Assembly (NCBI GenBank): GCA_051414805.1
Contig: CP166702.1
Location: forward strand, 2,542,001 to 2,606,000
Direction of reading: 5' to 3'
Origin: Xenophilus sp003671765
Lineage (GTDB): Bacteria; Pseudomonadota; Gammaproteobacteria; Burkholderiales; Burkholderiaceae_C
DNA: 64,000 nt
Part shown: piece after piece, positions 24,987 to 34,635 of the stretch
Position numbering within the stretch: position 1 is the first letter of the stretch
How the letters are laid out: the number at the start of each line of letters is the position of its first letter
Notes under the pieces: generated by a model
The model's database searches: none
Told to the model about the DNA's origin: nothing
What the model saw: only the letters and a program-made list of their open reading frames with translations
Made by a program: the position numbers and the translations under genes

Positions 24987-25808
24987 TCAGCTGCGCTTGA
25001 CGAACAGCCGCCCGCGGCGGGGCGTGCTGTCACTGGCCGGCTGCAGTCCTTCGAGTTGCGTGACCACCCCCGATGCGTCGCGCGTGAGCGTCAGCAGGCG
25101 TTCACCCATCGTGTGGCGGCCGCGCACGTCGTCCGGGCCGAACTTGTAGAACTTGATGACCAGCGACGAGCCGGTCGGCGTGGCCGTGCACTGCATGCGC
25201 GTGTTCGTCTGGAAGGCCGAGGCGTTGAGCGTGCAGCCCGTCGCGCCCTGGCCCGGACCGAGCGAGAGCGTGTACGTGACGAAGGACGCCACGCCCTCCG
25301 AAGGCGACGAGCCGCCCGTGCGGCCCAGCGACTCTTCCCACACGTAGCGGCCGTGCCAGGCCGCAACCGGACCCGAGGCCCGCGATACCTGCGGGGCGGG
25401 CGCTGCTGCGCTGGCGGCGGCCGTCACGGTCACGCGGCCCGACAGGGGCGTGACCGCGAAGTCGCTGCCGCCTCGCGCGGATGGCCACAGGCCGACCTGG
25501 AACTGCTGGCGAGCGCCGCATGCATCGACGCTCCACCGCTCGAAGTGGCCGCCACGATCGGTCGCAGGCACCGCCGGCTGCCGGGGCACGTAGCTGCGCG
25601 GCAGCACCTCCATTCGCACGGCGTCGACGGTCGCGCAGCCCGCACTCGTGCGGGTGTAGTCGACGATCTTGTTCAGCACGTCGGTGGCCAGCTGCGAGCT
25701 GGCCAGGGTCTTGCCGCTGGCGTCGACCTGGCCGGGCGCTGCAGCGGTGGCGACGGCAGCCACCGTCAATGAAGTCAGGCCGAGGGTGAGGGTCGTGAGT
25801 CGCTTCAT
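24987..25808 (-). CDS. Secreted protein of unknown function, possibly DUF5991
   Basis: 273 residues from the ATG at 25808. A signal peptide at about 1-25 is followed by an N-terminal region with two Cys, then a C-terminal half (about 150-270) reading AWHGRYVWEESLGRTGG, a FVTYTLSLG stretch, CTLNASAFQTNTRMQCTA and LFVKRS. I think this half is a DUF5991 domain, from memory of its WxGxYxxEE and FQTNTRxxC pattern. No activity is known for that family. Single leftward gene; its 5' end faces the sigma54 regulator. Confidence 0.65.
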   Translation of the reverse strand: MKRLTTLTLGLTSLTVAAVATAAAPGQVDASGKTLASSQLATDVLNKIVDYTRTSAGCATVDAVRMEVLPRSYVPRQPAVPATDRGGHFERWSVDACGARQQFQVGLWPSARGGSDFAVTPLSGRVTVTAAASAAAPAPQVSRASGPVAAWHGRYVWEESLGRTGGSSPSEGVASFVTYTLSLGPGQGATGCTLNASAFQTNTRMQCTATPTGSSLVIKFYKFGPDDVRGRHTMGERLLTLTRDASGVVTQLEGLQPASDSTPRRGRLFVKRS

Positions 25809-25949
25809 GATCCGTCTTATGCACCGGGGCAGGTCGCCGCCCATCGCGGCGCGGCCTGAAGATCCGGGTAGGACAAGAGCCACCGGCGCCACGTGCGCCC
25901 GCGCCTGCGCTTCCGGCGCGCCCGGATGCAGGCGCTACGATCCCGCCCC

Positions 25950-27473
<1,524 letters not shown>

Positions 27474-27484
27474 GCTCTGGCGCT

Positions 27485-27634
27485 TCAGTGGTGGAGCACG
27501 GCGCTCAGGCCCGACAGCACCATGCCCGCGCCGGCCAGCACCAGCAGCCAGCCGGTGAGGCGGCGCCAGGCGGCGGAAGGACGCCCGGGCGGACGGTCGC
27601 CTGCTGGGCGCGTTGGAGAAGTGCGTTCGGTCAT
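27485..27634 (-). CDS. Small membrane protein, 49 residues
   Basis: Reads MTERTSPTRPAG, a Pro/Arg-rich stretch, then one hydrophobic helix (WLLVLAGAGMVLSGLSAVL) and HH at the end. It occupies the spacer between the activator and the sigma54 promoter on the opposite strand. No family recognised. The membrane helix and positive-inside N-terminus make it plausible, but GC-rich DNA often yields such frames and no strong ribosome site is seen. Confidence 0.4.
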   Translation of the reverse strand: MTERTSPTRPAGDRPPGRPSAAWRRLTGWLLVLAGAGMVLSGLSAVLHH

Positions 27635-27729
27635 TGCGCGAGCATCGGCGCGCTGCACTGAGTGGCCCCTGACGCGCTGTCGGCCCTGAAGCAGGCAGGT
27701 ACGCGTTTTCCCTGATCAAAAAACAGACA

Positions 27730-27750
27730 ATTGCCTGAAATGCAGGCAAT
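27730..27750. promoter_or_regulatory. Perfect palindrome, candidate upstream activator site
   Basis: ATTGCCTG-AAATG-CAGGCAAT, perfect 8-base arms, in an AT-rich stretch 84 bases upstream of the -24 element. Enhancer sites for sigma54 activators usually lie about 80-150 bases upstream and are palindromic. Half-site-like CAGGCA also occurs near 27691 and 27855. Binding by the neighbouring activator is inferred. Confidence 0.55.
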
Positions 27751-27832
27751 ACAACCTGTTGCGATCGGCCGGATTTTGGTCATTTCTCTATGGAAATGCT
27801 GCCCATTGCCCAGGATAAGGCCGCTTTCGGTG

Positions 27833-27849
27833 CTGGCACGAACTGTGCA
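27833..27849 (+). promoter_or_regulatory. Sigma54 (-24/-12) promoter of the ABC operon
   Basis: CTGGCACGAACTGTGCA has GG (27835-27836) and GC (27847-27848) separated by exactly 10 bases. It differs from YTGGCACGRNNNTTGCW only at the first T of TTGC. It is 31 bases upstream of the substrate-binding protein start, leaving room for a start site near 27860. The adjacent activator gene makes a functional promoter likely. Confidence 0.75.
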
Positions 27850-27880
27850 AACTTCAGGCATTCATCCTAGGAGACATTCC

Positions 27881-29068
27881 ATGCACCGTCGCCATCTCGT
27901 TGCCCTGGCCGCATTGGCCGCCACTGCCGCCGCCGCGCCGGCCTGGGCCCAGTCCAACGAAATCCGCATCGCCCACGTCTACAGCAAGACCGGCCCGCTG
28001 GAGGCCTACGGCAAGCAGACGCAGGCCGGCCTGATGATGGGCCTGGAGTACGCCACCGGCGGCACCATGACCGTCAATGGCAAGAAGATCGTCGTCATCG
28101 AGAAGGACGACCAGGGCAAGCCCGACCTGGGCAAGTCGCTGCTGGCCGCCGCGTACTCCGACGACAAGGCGGCGCTGGCCGTCGGCCCGACCTCGTCCGG
28201 CGTGGCGCTGGCCATGCTGCCCGTGGCCGAGGAGTACAAGAAGGTGCTGATCGTCGAACCCGCCGTGGCCGACTCGATCACCGGCGACAAGTGGAACAAG
28301 TACATCTTCCGCACCGGCCGCAATTCCAGCCAGGACGCGATCAGCAACGCCGTGGCGCTCGACAAGCCGGGCACCACCATCGCCACCCTGGCCCAGGACT
28401 ACGCCTTCGGCCGCGACGGCGTGAAGGCCTTCAAGGACGCAGTGAAGAAGGCCAAGATCGTCCACGAGGAATACCTGCCGCAGAACACCACCGACTTCAC
28501 CGCCGGTGCGCAGCGCCTGATCGACAAGCTCAAGGACCAGCCCGGCCGCAAGGTGATCTGGATCGTGTGGGCCGGCGCCGGCAACCCCTTCAAGATCGCC
28601 GACCTCGACCTCAAGCGCTACGGCATCGAGATCGCCACGGGCGGCAACATCCTGCCGGCGATGGCGAGCTACAAGCAGTTCCCGGGGATGGAAGGCGCGA
28701 CGTACTACTACTTCGGCATTCCGAAGAACCCGGTCAACGACGCCCTGGTGTCGATGCACTACAAGCAGTACAAGACCCCGCCGGACTTCTTCACCGCCGG
28801 CGGCTTCTCGGCCGCCATGGCGGTGGTCACCGCACTCAAGAAGACCGGCGGCGACACCGGCACCAACAAGCTCATCAGCACCATGGAAGGCATGAGCTTC
28901 GACACCCCCAAGGGCACGATGACCTTCCGCAAGGAAGACCACCAGGCCCTGCAGAGCATGTACCACTTCAAGATCAAGGTCGACCCGGCCTTCGCCTGGG
29001 GCGTGCCGGAACTGGTGCACGAGATCAAGGCGTCCGAGATGGACGTGCCGATCCGCAACAAGCGCTGA
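27881..29068 (+). CDS. ABC transporter periplasmic binding protein (branched-chain amino acid type)
   Basis: 395 residues. Signal peptide at about 1-23 (ends AWAQ). Periplasmic-binding fold type I (Peripla_BP_6): IRIAHVYSKTGPLEAYGKQT opens the domain, with GPTSSGVALAM and TLAQDYAFGRDG in the usual places. TAGGAGA lies well placed before the ATG. First gene of a five-gene HAAT-type transporter operon under a sigma54 promoter. Family members bind branched-chain amino acids, amides, urea or aromatic acids; the substrate here is unknown. Confidence 0.9.
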   Translation: MHRRHLVALAALAATAAAAPAWAQSNEIRIAHVYSKTGPLEAYGKQTQAGLMMGLEYATGGTMTVNGKKIVVIEKDDQGKPDLGKSLLAAAYSDDKAALAVGPTSSGVALAMLPVAEEYKKVLIVEPAVADSITGDKWNKYIFRTGRNSSQDAISNAVALDKPGTTIATLAQDYAFGRDGVKAFKDAVKKAKIVHEEYLPQNTTDFTAGAQRLIDKLKDQPGRKVIWIVWAGAGNPFKIADLDLKRYGIEIATGGNILPAMASYKQFPGMEGATYYYFGIPKNPVNDALVSMHYKQYKTPPDFFTAGGFSAAMAVVTALKKTGGDTGTNKLISTMEGMSFDTPKGTMTFRKEDHQALQSMYHFKIKVDPAFAWGVPELVHEIKASEMDVPIRNKR

Positions 29069-29083
29069 TCGGAAGGCGGACTT

Positions 29084-29200
29084 CCGTACGCGAAGGACGC
29101 GAAGGTTTCGCGAAGGTCGCGAAAGACGCATTCAAAGATTCCTTTTTTGAATCCTTTGCGTCTTTCGCGGGACTTTCGCGCCCTTCGCGTTCGGTTCCCG
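29084..29200. repeat. Long imperfect hairpin of CGCGAAGG units, copy 1
   Basis: Left arm: CCGTACGCGAAGG followed by three further CGCGAA units. Centre: TTCAAAGATTCC-type AT-rich loop. Right arm: repeated CTTTCGCG and CCCTTCGCGTTCGG, complementary to the left. It fills the spacer between the binding-protein gene and the first ATPase gene. Same element as copies 2 and 3 downstream. Confidence 0.85.
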
Positions 29201-29217
29201 CTCCCGCATTCGACCCG

Positions 29218-29982
29218 ATGCTTCAGACCCAAGACCTCACCATCCGCTTCGGCGGGCACGTCGCCGTGAACGCCGTGAGCTGCACCTTCGCGCCCGGCAC
29301 GCTCACGGCCATCGTGGGCCCGAACGGCGCGGGCAAGACGACGTATTTCAACCTCATCTCGGGGCAGCTCAAGGCCACGTCGGGGTCGGTGCGGCTCGAT
29401 GGCCGCGACCTGACCGGGCTGCCGGCGTCGGCGCGCACGCGCGCCGGCCTGGGCCGGGCCTTCCAGCTCACCAACCTGTTCCCCAACCTCACGGTGCTGG
29501 AGAACGTGCGCCTGGCGGTGCAGGCCGCGCACGAGGGGCCGCACCGGCGCGGGCTCAACCTCTGGAGCATCTGGAGCGACCACAAGGCGCTCACCGAGCG
29601 CGCCGATGCGCTGCTGGCCGACACCAACCTCAAGGCACGCGAGCACGACATCGTGGCCAGCCTGCCGCACGGCGACCAGCGCAAGCTCGAGGTCGCGCTG
29701 CTGATGGCGCTGGAGCCGCAGGTCTTCATGTTCGACGAACCGACGGCCGGCATGAACGCCGCCGAGGCGCCGGTCATCCTCGACCTGATCCGGAAGCTAA
29801 AGAAGGACCGCAGCAAGACCATCCTTCTGGTGGAGCACAAGATGGACGTGGTGCGCGAGCTGGCCGACCGCATCATCGTGCTGCACAACGGCACGCTGGT
29901 GGCCGACGGCGAACCGGCGGAGGTCATCGCGTCGCCGGTGGTCCAAGAGGCTTACCTGGGCGTGGCGAAGGAGGCGGCATGA
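29218..29982 (+). CDS. ABC transporter ATPase, LivG type
   Basis: 254 residues from the ATG at 29218. Walker A GPNGAGKTT (about 36-44), the LivG-specific QLTNLFPNLTVLENVRLA after the Q-loop, a degenerate signature LPHGDQRKLEVA in place of LSGGQ (His for Ser, as LivG-type proteins often vary), and Walker B QVFMFDEPTAGMN. Energises the permease pair from the cytoplasmic side. Overlaps the next ATPase gene by 4 bases (ATGA). Confidence 0.9.
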   Translation: MLQTQDLTIRFGGHVAVNAVSCTFAPGTLTAIVGPNGAGKTTYFNLISGQLKATSGSVRLDGRDLTGLPASARTRAGLGRAFQLTNLFPNLTVLENVRLAVQAAHEGPHRRGLNLWSIWSDHKALTERADALLADTNLKAREHDIVASLPHGDQRKLEVALLMALEPQVFMFDEPTAGMNAAEAPVILDLIRKLKKDRSKTILLVEHKMDVVRELADRIIVLHNGTLVADGEPAEVIASPVVQEAYLGVAKEAA

Positions 29983-30704
29983 GCGAGGCGCTTCTGCAAC
30001 TCGAAGGCGTGCACACGCACATCGGCGCGTACCACATCCTTCACGGCGTGGACCTCGCCGTGCCCAAAGGCCGGCTCACCATGCTGCTGGGCCGCAACGG
30101 CGCCGGCAAGACCACCACGCTGCGGACCATCATGGGCCTGTGGCACGCCTCGCAGGGGCGAGTGACCTTCGCGGGCCAGGACATCACCAGGCTCGCGACC
30201 CCGCAGATCGCCGACCTCGGCATCGCCTACGTGCCCGAGACCATGGGCATCTTCGCGGACCTGACCGTGAAGGAGAACATGCTGCTGGCGGCCCGGGCCG
30301 CGCGCCGCGCCCAGGACATGGACGACGCGCGGTTGAAGTGGATCTTCAAGCTGTTCCCGGCCGTGGAGAAGTTCTGGAACCACCCGGCCGGCAAGCTCTC
30401 GGGCGGGCAGAAGCAGATGCTGGCCGTCTCGCGCGCCATCGTCGAGCCGCGCCAGCTGCTGATCGTCGACGAGCCCAGCAAGGGCCTGGCGCCGGCCATC
30501 ATCAACAACATGATCGACGCCTTCGCCGAGCTCAAGGCCAGCGGCGTGACGATCCTGCTGGTGGAGCAGAACATCCATTTCGCACAACGCCTGGGCGATC
30601 ACGTGGCCGTGATGGACAACGGCCGCGTGGTGCACGCCGGCACCATGGCCGAGTTCTCGGCCGATGCGCAGCTGCAGCAGTCGCTGCTGGGGTTGGCGTT
30701 GTGA
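29979..30704 (+). CDS. ABC transporter ATPase, LivF type
   Basis: 241 residues. Walker A GRNGAGKTTT (about 35-44), Q-loop, signature KLSGGQKQMLAVSRA, Walker B LLIVDEPSKGLAP, and switch His in the LLVEQN region. Second nucleotide-binding subunit of the HAAT transporter, translationally coupled to the LivG-type gene. A dispersed hairpin repeat follows before the permease genes. Confidence 0.9.
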   Translation: MSEALLQLEGVHTHIGAYHILHGVDLAVPKGRLTMLLGRNGAGKTTTLRTIMGLWHASQGRVTFAGQDITRLATPQIADLGIAYVPETMGIFADLTVKENMLLAARAARRAQDMDDARLKWIFKLFPAVEKFWNHPAGKLSGGQKQMLAVSRAIVEPRQLLIVDEPSKGLAPAIINNMIDAFAELKASGVTILLVEQNIHFAQRLGDHVAVMDNGRVVHAGTMAEFSADAQLQQSLLGLAL

Positions 30705-30722
30705 GCGGCGGGGGCGGAATGC

Positions 30723-30835
30723 GGACATCCGTACGCGAAGGGCGCGAAGGTTTCGCGAAGGACGCGAAAAAAACCGTCGAAAGATTTCTTTCGCGGCCTT
30801 CGCGTGACTTTCGCGTCCTTCGCGTATGGATGTCC
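30723..30835. repeat. Long imperfect hairpin of CGCGAAGG units, copy 2
   Basis: Outer arms almost perfect: GGACATCCGTACGCGAAGG (30723-30741) pairs with CCTTCGCGTATGGATGTCC (30817-30835), one mismatch. Inside are further CGCGAAGG/CCTTCGCG units around an AT-rich centre. It lies between the LivF-type ATPase and LivH-type permease genes. Confidence 0.9.
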
Positions 30836-30921
30836 GATTCCAAGCCTCACCCGGCCGCTGCGCCCACACCAGGTGCACCCGTTGTGAACTCGATAGCAAA
30901 TCAACAGCCAGGACGCGCCGC

Positions 30922-31908
30922 ATGAAGGCCCTCGATTTCGACTGGAAACCGCTGCTGCTGGTGCCCGTGCTGGCGCTGCTGGCACTGCCCCTGGTGGGCT
31001 CCACCTCCACCTGGCTGACGCTCACCGTCGCGGGGCTGGCGATGGGCATGATCGTGTTCATCATCGCCTCGGGCCTCACGCTCGTGTTCGGGCTGATGGA
31101 CGTGCTGAACTTCGGGCACGGCGTGTTCATCGCGCTGGGTGCCTTCGTCGCCACCAGCGTGCTCGGAGCGATGGGCGACTGGACGCAGTCGTCCTCCATC
31201 CTCACCAACCTCGTGGCCGTGCTGCCTGCGATGGTGGTCGCGATGCTGGTGGCCGGCGCGGTGGGCCTGGCCTTCGAGCGCTTCATCGTGCGGCCGGTGT
31301 ACGGCCAGCACCTGAAGCAGATCCTCATCACGATGGGCGGGATGATCATCGGGGAGGAGATCATCAAAGTGATCTGGGGCCCGGCGCAGATTCCGCTGCC
31401 GCTGCCCGAGGGCCTGCGCGGCTCCTGGCTGCTGGGCGACGCGGCGATCGAGAAGTACCGCGTGCTGGCGGTGGTCGTCGGCGCCGTCGTCTTCGCGCTG
31501 CTGGCCTGGACGCTGGCGCGCACCAAGATCGGCCTGTTGATCCGCGCCGGCGTGCAGGACCGCGAGATGGTCGAGTCGCTGGGCTACCGCATCCGCGTGC
31601 TCTTCGTCGGCATCTTCGTGGCCGGCAGCGCGCTCGCGGGCCTGGGCGGCGTGATGTGGGGCCTGTACCAGCAGAACGTCATCCCGCAGATGGGCGCGCA
31701 GGTCAACGTGCTGATCTTCATCGTCATCATCATTGGCGGCCTGGGCTCGACCACGGGCGCACTCATCGGCGCGCTGCTGGTCGGCCTGATGGCCAACTAC
31801 ACCGGCTTCGTCGCGCCCAAGGTGGCCCTGTTCTCCAACATCGCCCTCATGGTCGCCATCCTGCTGTGGCGCCCGCAGGGGGTGTACCCGGTGGCGGGGA
31901 GCCGATGA
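30922..31908 (+). CDS. ABC transporter permease, LivH type
   Basis: 328 residues from the ATG at 30922, eight or so membrane helices. Family features: GLTLVFGLMDVLNFGHGVFIALGAF (about 58-82) and the cytoplasmic EAA-like loop RDREMVESLGY (written VQDREMVESLGYRIRV, about 211-226). With the LivM-type protein it forms the membrane channel. The upstream spacer (30705-30921) holds repeat copy 2 and a GAACTCGATAGCAAAT fragment related to the other dispersed repeat family. Confidence 0.9.
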   Translation: MKALDFDWKPLLLVPVLALLALPLVGSTSTWLTLTVAGLAMGMIVFIIASGLTLVFGLMDVLNFGHGVFIALGAFVATSVLGAMGDWTQSSSILTNLVAVLPAMVVAMLVAGAVGLAFERFIVRPVYGQHLKQILITMGGMIIGEEIIKVIWGPAQIPLPLPEGLRGSWLLGDAAIEKYRVLAVVVGAVVFALLAWTLARTKIGLLIRAGVQDREMVESLGYRIRVLFVGIFVAGSALAGLGGVMWGLYQQNVIPQMGAQVNVLIFIVIIIGGLGSTTGALIGALLVGLMANYTGFVAPKVALFSNIALMVAILLWRPQGVYPVAGSR

Positions 31909-31919
31909 CATCCGGGCCC

Positions 31920-32056
31920 GGGCTTCCCTACGCGAAGGACGCGAAAGTCACGCGAAGGTCGCGAAGAAGACCCTTTGATTTTCTGCTTCTCCTTCCTGCA
32001 TTTCTTTCGCGTCCTTCGCGCAACCTTCGCGCCCTTCGCGTACGGACTCCGCTTCC
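31920..32056. repeat. Long imperfect hairpin of CGCGAAGG units, copy 3
   Basis: TACGCGAAGGACGCGAAAGT and further units on the left, a CTTCTCCTTCC-type centre, then CGTCCTTCGCGCAACCTTCGC and CCCTTCGCGTACGGA on the right. It fills the spacer between the two permease genes (31909-32068). Confidence 0.85.
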
Positions 32057-32068
32057 GCATTGAACGCC

Positions 32069-33133
32069 ATGCTGACCCGTCTCCTTTCCAACGACCTCCC
32101 GCGCAACAAGGTGATGGCGGTGCTGCTCGTGGCGGTGCTGCTGGGGCTGGCCTTCGCCCCCTTCATCTTTCCGGGGGTGAAGGCGCTGAACGTGGCGGCG
32201 AAGATCCTGGTCTTCGTCGTGCTCGTGGCCAGTTTCGACCTGCTGCTGGGCTACACCGGCATCGTGAGCTTCGCGCACACGATGTTCTTCGGCATCGGCG
32301 CCTACGGCATCGCCATCGCCGCGACGCGGCTCGGGCCCAACTGGGGCGCGATCGCGGTGGGGCTGGTGGGTTCGCTGGCGGTGTCGCTGGTGCTGGCGCT
32401 GGCCATCGGCCTCTTTTCGCTGCGGGTGCGGGCGATCTTCTTCGCCATGATCACGCTGGCGGTGGCCTCGGCCTTCCAGACGCTGGCCTCGCAGCTGTCG
32501 GAATTCACAGGCGGCGAGGACGGGCTGACCTTCAAGCTGCCCGAGCTCATTTCGCCGAGCTTCGAGTTCGCGGAGGAGCCCTTCCTGGGTGTGTCCCTCG
32601 ATGGCCGGCTGCTGTGCTACTACCTGCTCTTCGTGGCCGCGGTGGTGCTGGTGCTGATGCTGCTGCGCATCGTGAATTCGCCCTTCGGGCGCGTGCTGCA
32701 GGCCATCCGCGAGAACGAATTCCGCGCCGAGGCGATCGGCTACCGCGTGGTGGTGTACCGCACGCTGTCGGCGGTGCTGTCGGCGCTGTTCGCCACGCTG
32801 GCCGGCGCGATGCTCGCGATCTGGCTGCGCTACAACGGGCCTGACACCTCGCTCAGCTTCGAGATCATGATCGACGTGCTGCTCATCGTCGTCATCGGCG
32901 GCATGGGCACCATCTACGGGGCGGCCATCGGCGCAGTGCTCTTCGTGGTGGCGCAAAGCTACCTGCAAGATCTGCTGCGCCTGGGCAACGAGGCCGTGAG
33001 CGGTCTGCCCTGGCTGGCGGCGCTGCTGTCGCCGGACCGCTGGCTGCTGTGGCTGGGGGTGCTGTTCGTGCTGTCGGTGTACTACTTCCCGACGGGCATC
33101 GTCGGCAAACTCAGGGCCAGGAGCGCGCGATGA
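32069..33133 (+). CDS. ABC transporter permease, LivM type
   Basis: 354 residues from the ATG at 32069. About ten hydrophobic helices. LivM-type signatures: LGYTGIVSFAHTMFFGIGAYG (about 58-78) and the loop AIRENEFRAEAIGYRV (about 211-226). Pairs with the LivH-type permease. Its stop overlaps the start of the hydrolase gene by 4 bases, tying the hydrolase to the transporter. Confidence 0.9.
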   Translation: MLTRLLSNDLPRNKVMAVLLVAVLLGLAFAPFIFPGVKALNVAAKILVFVVLVASFDLLLGYTGIVSFAHTMFFGIGAYGIAIAATRLGPNWGAIAVGLVGSLAVSLVLALAIGLFSLRVRAIFFAMITLAVASAFQTLASQLSEFTGGEDGLTFKLPELISPSFEFAEEPFLGVSLDGRLLCYYLLFVAAVVLVLMLLRIVNSPFGRVLQAIRENEFRAEAIGYRVVVYRTLSAVLSALFATLAGAMLAIWLRYNGPDTSLSFEIMIDVLLIVVIGGMGTIYGAAIGAVLFVVAQSYLQDLLRLGNEAVSGLPWLAALLSPDRWLLWLGVLFVLSVYYFPTGIVGKLRARSAR

Positions 33134-34002
33134 GTCAGCCTTCTTCGCACTACGCGACGCTTTGCGGCCGCGAGGTCCACTGGGTGGAGTGGGGGGCCGC
33201 CGCAGCGCCCGCCGTCATCGCCTGGCACGGCCTGGCGCGCACCGGCCGCGACATGGACGAGCTCGCGCAGCACCTCGCCGCCGCCGGCTACCGCGTGATC
33301 TGCCCCGACACGATCGGGCGCGGCCTGAGCCAGTGGAGTCCGCTGCCCGACGACGAGTACAAGCTCGCGTTCTATGCCCGCCTGGCCGACGCGCTGTGCG
33401 AGCACCTGGGCCTGGCGCGCGTGCACTGGGTCGGCACCTCGATGGGCGCGGCCATCGGCACCGTGTGCGCCTCGGGGCTCTTCGTGCCGGCCATGAAGCG
33501 TCGCATCGCCAGCCTGGTGCTCAACGACAACGCGCCCGAACTGGCCACGCCGGCGCTGGAGCGCATCAAGGCCTATGCCGGCACGCCGCCGGCATTCGGC
33601 ACGGTGCAGGAACTCGAGGCCTTCTTCCGCACCGTCTACAAGCCCTACGGCTGGCTCAGCGACGCGCAGTGGCGCCGCCTCACCGAGACCTCCACGCGGC
33701 GCCTGCCCGACGGCCGCGTGACGCCGCACTACGACCCGGCCATGGTGCGGCAGTTCACCGCCCACGAGAACGACTACCTGATCTGGGACCACTACGACGC
33801 GCTCGACGTGCCCGTGCTGCTTCTGCGCGGCGCCGAGTCCGACCTGGTGCTGCCCGAGGTGGTGGCGCGCATGGCGACGCGCGGCCCCGGCGCAGCGGGG
33901 CGCCTGCAGGTGATCGAGGTGCCGGGCTGCGGCCACGCGCCGGCGCTGAACGTGCCCGATCAGTTGAACGCGGTCGAAGCATTCATTCGCGCAGCGGGCT
34001 GA
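33130..34002 (+). CDS. Alpha/beta hydrolase coupled to the ABC transporter
   Basis: 290 residues. Alpha/beta hydrolase fold: oxyanion region HGLARTG (about 34-40), nucleophile elbow GTSMG (Ser about residue 109), and a C-terminal GCGHAP with the likely catalytic His. The acidic residue is probably in GAESDLVLP. No signal peptide, so cytoplasmic. ATGA overlap with the LivM-type gene means it is made with the transporter and probably acts on the imported compound, for example an ester, amide or lactone. The substrate is unknown. Confidence 0.85.
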   Translation: MSQPSSHYATLCGREVHWVEWGAAAAPAVIAWHGLARTGRDMDELAQHLAAAGYRVICPDTIGRGLSQWSPLPDDEYKLAFYARLADALCEHLGLARVHWVGTSMGAAIGTVCASGLFVPAMKRRIASLVLNDNAPELATPALERIKAYAGTPPAFGTVQELEAFFRTVYKPYGWLSDAQWRRLTETSTRRLPDGRVTPHYDPAMVRQFTAHENDYLIWDHYDALDVPVLLLRGAESDLVLPEVVARMATRGPGAAGRLQVIEVPGCGHAPALNVPDQLNAVEAFIRAAG

Positions 34003-34007
34003 TCTTT

Positions 34008-34074
34008 CAGACGAAAAGCGCCTGCAGCGCCCGCGGGCCGGGCGCGGGCAGCTATCAAAAGCGTAGCAAACCGC
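34008..34074. repeat. Dispersed GCTGCAGCGCCC...GCTATCAAA repeat, copy D
   Basis: TTTCAGACGAAAAGCGCC, TGCAGCGCCCGCGGGC, CGGGCGCGGGCAGC, then TATCAAAAGCGTAGC. The clearest copy of the family and in opposite orientation to copy C. It begins just after the hydrolase stop and may end the operon. Confidence 0.8.
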
Positions 34075-34124
34075 TTTGTGGCGAGAATCCGCGGCCCACA
34101 ACAACACTCCGGAGAACTCCCGCC

Positions 34125-34628
34125 ATGGCCATCTCGCTCTACGACGCCTCCGTCCCCGTCTTCATCCGCGGCCTCGACCAGCTCACGCACACACTTGGCA
34201 AGGGGCTCGCGCACGCGCAGGCGCAGGGCCTGGACCCGGCCACGCTGGTGCAGGCCCGCCTGGCGCCCGATATGCTCACGCTGGCCGGCCAGGTGCAGCG
34301 CGCGAGCGATGCGTCCAAGCTCGCGGCGGCGCGCCTCGGTGGCATGACGGCGCCGAGCTTTCCCGACACCGAAAGCACGTACGACGAGCTGCTCGCGCGC
34401 GTGGCCAGGACGCGCGAGTTCCTCGCTGGCGTCGACCGCGCCGCCATCGACGGCCAGGAGGCCCGCGAGGTGCGGCTGAAGGTCGGCGACGGCGAGATCG
34501 TCTTCGACGCGCAGCGCTACTTGCTGCAGTTCGCGATTCCCAACTTCTTCTTCCACGTGACCACCGCCTACGACGTCCTGCGGCACATGGGCGTGCCCGT
34601 GGGCAAGCGGGACTACCTGGGTCGCTGA
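34125..34628 (+). CDS. DUF1993 family protein
   Basis: 167 residues from the ATG at 34125; GGAGAA lies 9 bases upstream. Begins MAISLYDASVPVFIRGLDQL and ends with FFFHVTTAYDVLRHMGVPVGKRDYLG, both typical of DUF1993, a small helical family related in fold to DinB-type proteins. His and acidic residues could bind metal. No known reaction. Own transcription unit between the hydrolase operon and the convergent acdR. Confidence 0.85.
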   Translation: MAISLYDASVPVFIRGLDQLTHTLGKGLAHAQAQGLDPATLVQARLAPDMLTLAGQVQRASDASKLAAARLGGMTAPSFPDTESTYDELLARVARTREFLAGVDRAAIDGQEAREVRLKVGDGEIVFDAQRYLLQFAIPNFFFHVTTAYDVLRHMGVPVGKRDYLGR

Positions 34629-34635
34629 CAGCTGC

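Noticed and set aside
29084..32056. Insertion sequence remnants in the ABC operon
   Set aside because: No transposase fragments or target duplications; the three blocks are short hairpins of one repeated unit.
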